Assembly: GCA_911728455.2 (NCBI GenBank)
Contig: OU452238.1
Coordinates: 14,788,049 to 14,852,048 of the forward strand
DNA: 64,000 nt
Source of the DNA: Marthasterias glacialis
Taxonomy: Eukaryota; Echinodermata; Asteroidea; Forcipulatida; Asteriidae
Direction: 5' to 3'
Both the position numbers and the translations under genes were made by a program. Below, piece after piece: positions 1 through 9,870 of this stretch; the first letter of the stretch is position 1, and each line of letters begins with the position of its first letter. Under the pieces are notes generated by a model that did no database searches, was not told where the DNA came from, and saw only the letters and a list, made by a program, of their open reading frames with translations.

Positions 1-46
1 GAGTGGTTTGCAGATTTAAACACATACATGTAGTGTGATGGTTTAT

Positions 47-515
47 CCTTGACCAGTTGGTGCCGGCTGACGTGTATCCACAACAATATTTTTGAGGCAG
101 TAAACTGGCAACATTGAAACACACCATTGTGTAAAATCGAAATACCGGAACAAAGGGCGCCTGTACCTTCCACTGCTGAGCATGCACAGAGTGCGCGCAC
201 ATTGTGTCACGTTTCATTTCACCCAAACAAATAGGAGAAATAGCGATCAATATTTCAACGGTTTTGGGGCAATTGTGCAGGGTTATTGTGTAATCTCTGA
301 TTCCAGACCTTTGTCCTTTTGCATGAATTTGACATTGTCTTGATAGAGAAAACTAAAATTGCATTGCAATAAAGAGAATCTTTGTTCTCTTGGCTTTGTC
401 AAGTCAAGGTTTCTTTGTGCCAGCGGTACTCTCAAATGATTTTGGCAATTCCGAGACAATAATCCGGTCAGGCTGGACGTGAAAAAATGGAAGAATCCTG
501 GCAGCAACTGGTTAA
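47..515 (-). mobile_element. TIR element family M1 (TTAACCAGTTG ends), copy A
   Basis: On the minus strand it begins TTAACCAGTTG and ends in an inverted CCAACTGGT-type terminus near base 47. The interior matches the copies at 22145, 45961 and 56477, for example the stretch reading CTTGACTTGACAAAGCCAAG. It is shorter than the ~620-bp copies, so it is internally deleted. It sits in the last intron of OSGEPL1. No transposase frame is visible, so it looks like a non-autonomous MITE. Confidence 0.8.
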
Positions 516-536
516 TGAAATCTTGTATAGACTTAC

Positions 537-3500
537 TTTGGTTCATATCTGATACTCTGTGGATCATTGACTATGTCTGTACCAAGTTTAAGTTTCTCCA
601 TTCCAGCCCATGCAATCATAACTCCATTGTCTGTACATAAGGATGGTGGAGGGCAGTGTAACTGGTATCCATTCTGGGTACATGCAACACTGATTGCATT
701 ACGGATATAAGAATTACTGGCCACACCTCCTGATACCACCTGTTGGTTTGACATGGTAATATAAAAGCATTTGTCAGTTTTAAAATAATAGCCTTTTGGG
801 TAATCAGTATGTGTGTTGTCTTGTGTCTCACCCTCCATAGAAATGCTTTCCAGCTGATGTTAAAAGAGTTAAGTTAAAATTAAGTCTTACCAAGGACTTT
901 GAGCTTTCAGGTACCAGTTCTTTCTTTTTACAAAACTCCATGGCTCTAACAACTCTGGTGACTAAATGATGGGCTACTTTGTGTTGGAATGAAGCAGCAA
1001 TGTGTGAAATGGTTGTTAAGTGATTGTCATCATCACAGGAGATACCTACAATAAAGAAAAAAACATGTTAGCAAATGCATAGAGAGCAAGTATAAGAGAT
1101 AAATGATGTTTGAAACTTTGCATGGTGTGGAGAATGAAGTAACTATAACTAGTAAACTTGTGGGTACAACCATGTAGAAATCTCTTTTGGGAGGAGTGTT
1201 GGCTCTGAAAAAAGCCGTTGTGGTCTCAATGTTTTGAACAGTATACTCTGCTCGTCTTCAGGAGAAAGCCTTCGATACATGGTTGTAACAGCAAGTTTAC
1301 TAGTTATAGTTACTAGTTATAAGATAAGAGATGTTTTGCTTACCTTGTTTAACTTCATGGTTGTATATTATCCACTCAGCTATACTCCTCAAACCAGAGA
1401 ATGAAAAGTTACAATCTCGCACTTTGAGTAATGGTCTATCTTTATCCATTAAGAGACGTATATTACCATCTTGTGCCATAAACTCAATAGCCTGTCCACC
1501 TGACAGACCTTGGCACTTAGGATGATGTTGTAACTTCAATCTACGAGCAACCTTCAAAAAATAACAACATTGGTTGAGACCTCCTTCAAATTACAAAACC
1601 CAAATGTAAATATCATGAAATCCTTCAAACAAATTTTATGTATCCTACTTCCCAGCAAGTAATTGAACTGAAAACAAACACTCATGTTAAAATATCTCTC
1701 CTTAACCCTCCTACTGCTAGACCATTCAAACCCATTCCCCATTTGCTATTGTACACACATAGTATTATCATCTCAACAGTGTTGATATCAAACTGTACTA
1801 CCAAATGGAGCGATCCTCACAAGGCTTTGTATCAGCTTACCTACCATTCAAAACCACTTGGGGAATCAACACTGTACAGTTATCTCACCATTCAAAACCA
1901 CAATAGTGAATGGTTTCAAATGGTGCATCAACTTATTAGAAAAAGGCACCAAGAGTAGGAGGGTTAGTAATGTATATGTAGGTTGGATGAATGCTGTAAA
2001 CACACCTTATCAAAAGCTTCTCCTGGTGCATTGTCTAAAGTCCTTCCAAGCAAGAGAAACTCATCTACTCCTTTAGCAACTGCTAATAAACAATGACCTC
2101 CTGAGACAAGCAACACCAGGAAAGGAAAATCAACCCTGTCAACAAAAACGTAGCAACAAATTACAAACTCTTATTATAAACCAGTCATCTCTTTGGAAAC
2201 AAGAATAATTAATGATGAATAAATCCCACTGGTACTGTGGCGTGTTGTGGCTGAGTGGTCAAGCACACTGAACTCAAGCTCTGGTGTTTCTGATCAGCAT
2301 GAGTACGAGTCCCCGTCTTGACACTTGTGCCCTTAAGCAAGTGACTTAACCATTATTGCTTCATCCTTCGGATGGGATGTAAAGCCTGGGTGTTGTGTAA
2401 TGCATGTAAAAGAGCCCAGTTTACTAAGAGAAGGCATCTGCCCTGGTGTTTCTGGCAGTAGCTTCTGAATGCGCAGTCACAATGAAAACCCTCATTAGGT
2501 GCTACATAAATGGGTCTCAGAATTCAAAAACTTTAAAAACCTGTCTAAAAAACAAACAATATAATAATGCCTTGAGTACATAATTGTTTGCCAATCATTA
2601 TATTTCTATTATTATTATTATTATTATTATGTTGTTGTCGTTGTCAATGTTATCGCTATTATTATTATTATTACTTACTGTTCTATCATTCGTACTGTGA
2701 GAGCATGAGCTTTCATGTGATGTACAGGTATAAATGGCACACTAGTATGACGTAGAACGTCTTTAGTATACTGCAGACCAACCTGAAGGCATAATGCAAG
2801 GCCAGGCATGATGGTGGTAGCTACAGCTGATAAATCCTACCAACATTCAAAGAAATAAACATTTAACAATTAATTGCTAATTATCTAGGATTATGAAGAT
2901 TATAAAGTCCCATAGAAATAATTCCCGAAATCAGTCATAGACAAAAAGTATCTTTAAGTTAGAATACAGGATTGGTATTCATCCAAAAATAAAGTTCATA
3001 CCAGAAACAATCTTCTGTAGAAATATTTGTCTGAAATATAGTCAAAGTAAAAAAAATAGAATTTGCAGACCCTGATTTTAATTTCGATTGTAACAACCGA
3101 AAAGTGTACTCGGTTTTCACTATTTTCTCCTGACTCAGACGGCGTATTGAGCCCAAATTTTCATTTATATTTTTTTTTATGTTGCACAACGTAAGAACAC
3201 TGCTTGACCAATCCTATACTTTACCTGTGAGTCTGCATTCTTTTCCAGTGTTGGCATATTTGACCATTATTTTTTTTATTGTAATAACAATTTTTCAATG
3301 GGTGTGGCACTATTTACCGTTAGTTTAACACTAGCTGTGTCTAGTGCTTGATGTACAACTGAATTAATGTGCTGTCGATGAAGATCCTGAGCTAGTGGTG
3401 GAATAATTCCCCCATTCCTGCATTTTAATCAGTGAAAAAACAACACAGACATTAGAATCAGCATATTATGAAGTCTTTCATACAGTTTTGGTAATGTGAA

Positions 3501-4131
3501 ATGTATTAATCAGTGTTTTACTTTTTATTCACCATATCTACCTCTCTGAGGTGGTGGTGTTGTGATTCTATTAGCTTACATTAAAGAAATACAGAAATGT
3601 TACAGCATAATTACAGGAACGAGAGAAATAGTTGCAATGATCTTATCCCTTCTCGACAGTCCCCATCCTGTCACAGATGTTTTTGGGGGCGTGTGCAGCG
3701 CCAAAGCCAATAACAGTCATGACAGTGTCAAATAAAAAGGTTTTAGAATAGTTTTGGCTTGTGGATATTTTGGAGAACAACTCTGCAGTTTCCAAGTCTG
3801 AAATATGAAAAAATGAAAGTAATAAAATAAAGGTATTTTACGCAACACACTTGACGTGAATTCTTTTCTGGGAGTACAGTCCTTCACCAAGAATCTTTCC
3901 ATCTTCATCAATCACTGCAGCTCCCGTCTCATCACAACTTGTCTCAATCCCAAGAACAAGACGTTGCGTTGTTTGAAGTTGTGGTGAAGAACTCCATTGT
4001 CGGACTGTGGATGCAAGAGTCATACTCATACCAGCAGGATGACAGTAAACCAAAGCCTTCCTTCTTGCCCTTGAAAATGAGCATAGACCAGCTGCAGCAC
4101 TACAGCTGGACCTTATATGACGCATTATCAC
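537..4131 (-). CDS. OSGEPL1: OSGEPL1-like mitochondrial tRNA threonylcarbamoyladenosine synthase (7 exons seen, last exon outside window)
   Basis: Kae1/Qri7/TsaD-family protein, which transfers threonylcarbamoyl to A37 of ANN-decoding tRNAs in mitochondria. Minus-strand exons: 4131-3851, 3417-3318, 2836-2679, 2135-2006, 1551-1344, 1045-891 and 739-537; all junctions keep one reading frame. Exon 1 has an arginine- and serine-rich presequence (about 55 residues, typical of mitochondrial import) followed by [20 protein letters not shown], the family's N-terminal signature. Exon 3 holds the metal-binding HHMKAH motif (about residues 166-171), exon 4 has LVSGGHCLL, and exon 7 has SGGVASN and [10 protein letters not shown]. 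Exon 7 ends at RYEPK, broken by a GTAAGT donor, with phase 2 left over. The usual family ending of about 25 more residues must therefore lie left of base 1, because only a repeat copy is visible there. The start at 4131 is the first ATG of the open frame; a second Met is at residue 3. It is divergent from the ASDURF-like gene. Confidence 0.93.
1702..1967. mobile_element. piggyBac-like MITE (TTAA / CCCTCCTACT ends), copy 1
   Basis: It starts TTAACCCTCCTACT and ends AGTAGGAGGGTTAG, so the ends are inverted repeats next to a TTAA target (the right copy mutated to TTAG). The inside is homologous to 27546-27883, including CTACCATTCAAAACCA. A TTAA target and CCC...GGG ends are known for piggyBac-type elements; the assignment is inference. 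It lies in an intron of OSGEPL1. Confidence 0.75.
2238..2520 (+). mobile_element. tRNA-derived SINE, copy 1
   Basis: The 5' part reads like a tRNA, with an A-box-like TGGCTGAGTGGTCAAGC and a B-box-like ACGAGTCCCC, followed by ACACTTGTGCCCTTAAGCAAG, also seen at 41281 and in reverse at 61110. A simple ATT repeat lies just downstream (about 2604-2672). It is in an OSGEPL1 intron and is a fossil, not a working tRNA gene. Confidence 0.7.
2604..2672. repeat. ATT microsatellite
   Basis: Two runs of ATT triplets separated by a GTTGTCGTTGTC stretch. It abuts the GTAAGT donor of OSGEPL1 exon 3 (minus strand), so length changes here lie directly beside a splice site. Confidence 0.85.
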
Positions 4132-6038
4132 TACAGATATGACATAGACAACAAAAGGAAGTCAACTAAGTTGAAAACGAGGGTGAGTGATTGATGTGTT
4201 GAAGAAGTCCATGCAATTTGCATTGCAAATCTCTGATGAGAGTGCAGAGTGCAGTGATGGCAACGGTTGTCAACAAACTAACTTGTAAAACTAGTAAAAC
4301 TACCACACACTATATTAAATAGTCATCAGATGGCATGCAATGTTGAAATTGTCCTGATACTTGCGCGCGATCTGTAGATTTTACTCCATCCAACATGTCG
4401 AGTTATTGATGTTATTCTGGTAGTTTTTACCATCAATCGCTGAAGTCGCAGAGAGAATCGTATACACACGTGTGTCGCCACCACCTTATTTTGATAATTA
4501 GCGCCCTCCTCGTTAGCCCTTGCTATTTTTCCTTGTCAGAGTGAAAGAGGGCGCTATAATGCTTTTCGGTACGAAAAAATACAACCACTGCGAACGATGC
4601 TCCGATGCCAACCACCCCGACTGTACTGCGCTAATGGTGATAATGAAGTTTAGGCACGAAACTACCATCTAACATATGGTAGAAATTAGTAATATAAACG
4701 GCTAAAATACCGTATCCGGCTGCCGCTTATCTCCCTTAATCTAGGTCAAATTATATTCTTACCTGTCCAGAATTGCCTCTGTTCATATTCTTCCTGACAT
4801 CAATGACCAGCCAGACTCATGTCTCTCGCTGTCAGGCCCTGTATATATTTTCATTTGTTTACCTTGATATTTTATTTATCATTTCCCTTGTAAGTAGCAG
4901 GTGACGAACTTTTCTAACGATTTGCTTAGTTCTGCATCTTGCGCCCTCTTTGGTTCATTTGAGTTTACAATTAATTTGCCTAATTTATTCAAACCTTTGT
5001 GTTATGGGCGCATGCATTCCTGAAATACTTAAATGTTACCTGGGGGAGAGCCAGTGCAGGGTAGTTGCAGCACACTCCTAATTTTGGCATGAGAGATGCC
5101 ACACCTTTTCCTTGAGGTAAAAATATACATAATATAAATCTTATTTATCGACCGGAGCTGTGATTCTTGCTTAAGTCCCTTTGGGTATTAAACCCTTACT
5201 TTTAGGCAAGGATGAAATGAGGCAAGAGCCCTCCTGTAAGTATACTTAAATTACCATTTATTATACTCATTTTACTGGCACAATTCCCGAACTTTTAAAT
5301 AATGAAACGTGGCTCTAAGAAGACTCGGCGTAAGCCAGAAATAATGCTGCAGATCTTTATTGTTATTTTCGCTCGTTTTATGTTAATCTTATTTCAGCCA
5401 CTGTGCAAGTAGCATACCGCCTAGTTGGATCGAGTATAGTGCGTCGCAAACGCCGATTTCTCCATTATCGGGTATGTCTTTTATGTGCTAGCGTAATATC
5501 GCATTGTGTTACTGGCTATTTATATCATTCTATGCTAGAAAGAAATTGCATCTCAATGGAACTGAATCTAATGATAACCGTCTTTTCTTATTATGGGGGC
5601 GGAGATTTATAGAAAGGATTTTATGTAGTTCTTGCTCTTTCTTTTAACTTTTCAGAGAACCATTATGACTGTCGTTTTTTCTTGCAATAACACTACCAAA
5701 CTTAAGAATCCTGAATAAACTCAACGTTATAACTCAAAACAGAACTCACTCAGTGTCACTCCCAGGGTGTAACTTTACGGTTACACACTGTTTCTGTATT
5801 TAATCATTATCAATAAGTTTGACGCTTCAACACAATGAAACTAAGTTGAAGTAGCTTACTGCGCGCAACTTTTTATCGCAATTCCCAAGTCACTTTTTAA
5901 ACTAGCCCCCTCTCGTGATTTGTTTAGTTTTGCACGACGTCACATCCTTTTAGTAGTTGGATTCTAGCCACGTGTGTGTCTACAACAACAAAAGGACGAG
6001 GAAAAGGACTAATTCAATTGCCGTGGTGTACAAAAAAC
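4132..6038. promoter_or_regulatory. Intergenic space between divergent OSGEPL1 and ASDURF-like genes
   Basis: About 1.9 kb with no coding exon that I can support; it must contain both 5' ends. It holds a small inverted repeat (AGCGCCCTC at 4501 against GAGGGCGCT at 4548), a motif that recurs near 59921, so part of it is likely repeat-derived. No clear TATA box or known operator is visible. Confidence 0.5.
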
Positions 6039-6770
6039 ATGTCATCTAAAGAGGAAATTCAGTCGAAGGTAAGGCTAAGAAAATATTAAAGTACACTTGA
6101 ATGTTTTACTCTACTGTACAGTTTGATAGGACTAAAGACAAAGTTGCAGATTGATCAGGCATTGTTTGTGAGAGTGTGGTGTGAATTATTTTAATATTAT
6201 TTTGATTCAAATCTCTTTTTAAATCTGATGAAGTATCAATGACATTGACAATTGTGAATAATGATGCTCTTGCTAGGCTACTTCTTAGTGCTTGATATAC
6301 TCCCTATAACTAGAAGTTAGATAGTGATACTTTAACAGTTTTAGTGATGTCTTTGGAAATATAATAGTACAAATGTATTTTCTCTCACTTTTGTTTCTTT
6401 TGAAGATTAAAGAGTTTAGAGTGTTAAAGAATGAATTGTCGACAATGAAAAAAGGCCATGTAAGTGTACATCCCTAATTCCTAAGCTATGGCTACTCCTA
6501 AAACTAAACTAGAACTCTGATTACATCGTTTTATTCCATTTTATCCACTTATATACTCCAGGAAATGGAGTAGCATTTCATTCTTGATTAAATCTTGCAG
6601 GTTTTCTTTCCATTCAAAAGGCGGGCGTATTATTGGGTTGTGTTATATTTATTCCTTTAGGCAAATTTTCTTTTGTCATTCATTCTTATTTTAGAGAGTT
6701 TACCAACAGCAACAAAACAGCAATGTTTACTTCCTTACTGACATAATCAAGTGCAAGACTAACTGCGAAG
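6039..6770 (+). CDS. ASDURF: ASDURF-like prefoldin-type small protein (3 exons seen, C-terminus unresolved)
   Basis: Exons at 6039-6068, 6406-6459 and 6695-6770, joined in frame by GTAAGG, GTAAGT and GTTTGT donors. The start MSSKEEIQSK runs into IKEFRVLKNELSTMKKGH and RVYQQQQNSNVYFLTD. The last block matches the conserved KVYRQQQNSNIFFLAD region of human ASDURF, a beta-prefoldin-like subunit of the R2TP/PAQosome chaperone complex; in vertebrates it is encoded as an upstream ORF of ASNSD1. The human protein has about 96 residues; 53 full codons are seen here. The next exon is uncertain: an acceptor at about 6879 would end the protein after two residues in an AAT microsatellite, losing the usual C-terminal helix. 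No ASNSD1 coding region follows before the next gene. Its neighbour is OSGEPL1, as in human 2q32. Confidence 0.72.
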
Positions 6771-6886
6771 GTTTGTGTTACATTGAACAAATTACTCATT
6801 TTGTTTATACACTAAAAATAATTTTTTTTGAATGAAGAAGTGGAAATGTTGACAAATTTTTATTATAATCTCTTCTCAGATATCTG

Positions 6887-6917
<31 letters not shown>

Positions 6918-6986
6918 GTATTATTTTACAAAGCGCTTTTACAGGAAGATCAAAGCGCTGTACACAACAAAAGAGAAAAGAAAAGA

Positions 6987-7196
6987 CTAAGGTGTAATGA
7001 ATAAGAAGTTCTTAAAACGTTTCCTGAATATGGTGAGAGATGGAGCATTCCTGATGTTGATGGGAATAGTGTTCCAAAGTTTGGGACCAGCTACAGAGAA
7101 AGATTTGTTGCTGATAGACTTAGAAATCTTCTGTTGATCAGTTAATTGATCGATTGTTCGATTGATTGATTTTAGTGTCTCTACGGAAGCTGACAT
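6987..7196 (-). pseudogene. LINE reverse-transcriptase C-terminal fragment
   Basis: The frame contains FSVAGPKLWNTIPINIR followed by a short stretch ending FRKRFKNFLF. This is the well-known tail of non-LTR retrotransposon ORF2 proteins (the FSVAxPKLWNSLP type, CR1/L2/Rex-like). Only about 70 residues remain and there is no catalytic domain, so it is a 5'-truncated dead insertion. Confidence 0.8.
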
Positions 7197-7605
7197 CAGA
7201 TCTCACATCAAGAGACAATGGCTAACAGAGACAATGTAGATGCTAACATGAACAGCCAATGACCCATAAGGTAAGAAAAAAAGTCAAACAAAACATTCAC
7301 TAACTTTTAGTTGATATAAATCATCAATAACTTAAAGGTCAGGATCATGCTTTCTTCTCTGTTACTACATAAACATGCCTTGTGATATTTGTGACGACCC
7401 TGCCTGTACTCATAAATAACACTGTGTTTAGCTGAAGACATCTACAACAATAATAATAACAATAATATAAAGTATTTACAGAGCACCTTATGCAAGGGCC
7501 TCAAGGTGCTTGCTTCACAAATGGAAATCAATAAAGCAAGAAGTAAGTATAAAACTAAGCCAATATACAAGTTACAAATACAAAAGTTAAAACGAAAAAA
7601 ATAAT

Positions 7606-7810
7606 ATGTGGGGAGAGAGAGGTTACCAGCATATACATCCTTGGACAAAAGATCCTCAGCACTGTCCAAAAAAGTTTGGAGAATAGAATTAAAAAATAAA
7701 TAAATAAATAAAATGTAAAACAATTTGTTTTGGCAACAAGTAACCAAAGCATGAAAATGAGGGGAGAGGTTACCGGCATGTACACCCTCAGATCCTCAGC
7801 ATCTGGACAA
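7606..7810. repeat. Imperfect direct repeat (two ~55-bp copies)
   Basis: The segment GAGAGAGGTTACCAGCATAT near 7612 recurs as GGAGAGGTTACCGGCATGT near 7763. Both copies continue through a GATCCTCAGCA block. The cause is unknown; it may be a remnant of a tandem duplication. Confidence 0.6.
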
Positions 7811-8739
7811 TAAAGGCTATCTATGTACAGTGAAATTGCAATGATTATAAAAAACTACCTTTAAATTGATACTACCCATCAAAAAAGAGGAAATTGATTC
7901 ACACCAGTTTACACTCTTTTTTTTTCATTGAAAATAGTTACTTATTACATGAAAGTCCAGTGATATTCGTGACTTAAAGTTTGAACATCAGTACATTGTA
8001 TACATTTAGGCTCTATAGTTTTTTTTAATTTTTCATGTATTTTTGAAGTAATTGTTAGAGTAATTTGCCCCTTTGAACATCCTCCGATGGAGAAGGCAAA
8101 CTAGAAATGTAATAAATTATTATTTAATCAAAAGATACCCAATTACATAAATAAATCCTGTTTTTAAAAGAAAATTTCTTACCAGCCACAACTACCCAAA
8201 TATTTTTGTAATTTGATAAAACGTTTACAATAAAAAATAACTGAAAAGTAGGATTTAAGTTTAGTGTGTGCACATAAAAACAAAATACTAATCTTTTAAG
8301 TCAAAGCCCTGGAGTATTGTCCATACACACAAACAGACATGCAAGAGCGAACTACAAACAATCCATAAATACAAATCTGATTAAAATGGTTGTTTTTGTG
8401 GTAGGTTTTAATTTAAGGCTGAAGCACCACAGATCCTCCTGAAACACATCTCAATCCAAATATAAATAAGTTCCTACATTTATTTAAAAGTTAAGAATAA
8501 TAAGATTGGGTGAATACTGTAATACCTGTTACGTTTGAAAGACATACCAATCAATGTATGGCGTTCTTCTGGATGGTAATCAATAATAATAATAATAATG
8601 TAATAATAATTAAAAACACAACACTAAACAAGAATGACAGATGAAATTAAATAAACAAAATATTAGCAATGCAGAAAAATGAAAAAGGAACTCAGCGCCA
8701 GCTAAGGTCAGAACATCATTTGCAGATTAGTATATTCAA

Positions 8740-9870
8740 CTAGTTACTGTTGCCAATAGTTGCTACTAGATGTTGAAATGATGCTAAGTCTGACTGTAAT
8801 TGTTGTGCAGTGAGGAATGGGACATCCCCATATGCAACCTCAGTATCAATTTCAGTTGCAGCTAAATCAAGTAATGCTGGTTTTAATGCATTAACTGCTC
8901 TGATGACAGCCAGTGAATGAGGTTGATTTTTGATATGCTCAGCGTACTCTAGACTGCTTTTCAGTTTAGCATGCAAATCTTGAGTAAACACTCTAGAGTA
9001 CAGCAGAAGTTTCCGTAGTTGTTTGGATTGATGTTCCACAGAATTAACAAGTTCCGATTCTCTATTTGACAAGATGGTGCGGCATTCTTGAAAAAATAAA
9101 CCAAGTTCTGTTTTTGCTTGGCAGGTTTCAGCTGTGATTCTTTCCTCTGCTTCTCTGACTTTATGGAACTTTAGAAGCACCTGGGCTTGGCGTTTGATGA
9201 CCAACTCCAAAAGACCCTGTATTTCTGTCATACTGTCCATGGAAACCTCACTGATGCTTAGTACACGACGACGATGATCACCATGATTTAGCTCCTTACA
9301 TATTTTACAAATGGCTACTTGGCATCTTGTACAAAAGAGATTGATGTGACAGAGGTGATGTTTAGGACACAAATCCAAGTTTGTGTGTGTTTTGTCGTAG
9401 GCTTCACTGGAAAGAGAGAAGACAGTGTGATGACGTAGAGATTTGATGTCATAATGCTTCCATTTACAAGTGTTACAGAGATGTCCACAGTAAACACACT
9501 GATGCTTAGCATTTCTAACCAACTCCTTACAGCCTCCACATCTAGTTTCTGTGACGTCAACCACAACATCTGTCTTCACCTTGCATTGGTCAGCAAAATC
9601 TTTGATTTGTGCAGCAATGAAGTTATTCTGAATTGCTTGGACTCCTTCAGCTGGAACTGCCATGACTCGACGGCATTTAGGACAGGCAAAGTTTGGTTGG
9701 TCATTAATGAGTCGAATAAGGCATTCAGTACAGACTGTATGGTGACAGTTGAGAATTTTAAGTTTTATTTCTTGACCTTCACATTCAGATTCCATACACA
9801 CACTGCATGCCAGTAAAGCATTTTTTAATTCATTCATTGAAAACACTCTCTCGTCACGAGCAGATGCCAT
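8740..9870 (-). CDS. Single-exon RING / B-box / coiled-coil TRIM-type protein, 376 aa
   Basis: A probable E3 ubiquitin ligase. The RING is C3HC4 with C22-C25, C42, H44, C47-C50 and C63-C66. A first B-box-like zinc region spans about residues 111-155 (CGGC, CVYCGHLCNTC). A second B-box is at about 168-203 (CPKHH, CTRCQVAICKIC, HGDHRRR). A helical, charged coiled-coil region follows (about 215-330). The frame ends at residue 376 with no NHL, SPRY/B30.2 or filamin domain, so it is a short tripartite form. The ATG at 9870 is followed by a continuous frame with no sign of splicing. Vertebrate relatives by architecture include TRIM2/3/56/71-type proteins, but an orthologue cannot be named. TRIM families are greatly expanded in many invertebrate deuterostomes. 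The substrate is unknown. Confidence 0.88.
   Translation of the reverse strand: MASARDERVFSMNELKNALLACSVCMESECEGQEIKLKILNCHHTVCTECLIRLINDQPNFACPKCRRVMAVPAEGVQAIQNNFIAAQIKDFADQCKVKTDVVVDVTETRCGGCKELVRNAKHQCVYCGHLCNTCKWKHYDIKSLRHHTVFSLSSEAYDKTHTNLDLCPKHHLCHINLFCTRCQVAICKICKELNHGDHRRRVLSISEVSMDSMTEIQGLLELVIKRQAQVLLKFHKVREAEERITAETCQAKTELGLFFQECRTILSNRESELVNSVEHQSKQLRKLLLYSRVFTQDLHAKLKSSLEYAEHIKNQPHSLAVIRAVNALKPALLDLAATEIDTEVAYGDVPFLTAQQLQSDLASFQHLVATIGNSN

Larger units (their letters stand above)
6771..8739. other. Non-coding, repeat-rich space right of the ASDURF-like gene
   Basis: It holds an AAT microsatellite (about 6889-6917), a short SINE-like tail with paired AAAGCGCTTT and AAAGCGCTGT (6930-6965), the LINE tail at 6987-7196 and a partly repeated segment at 7606-7810. 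No coding exon is supported, although a missing last ASDURF exon could hide here. Confidence 0.5.

Noticed and set aside
7442-7785. Hydrophobic minus-strand frames resembling membrane proteins
   Set aside because: They come from AT-rich, partly repeated DNA with runs of TTATTA and Phe/Leu codons. There is no family motif and no splice context.
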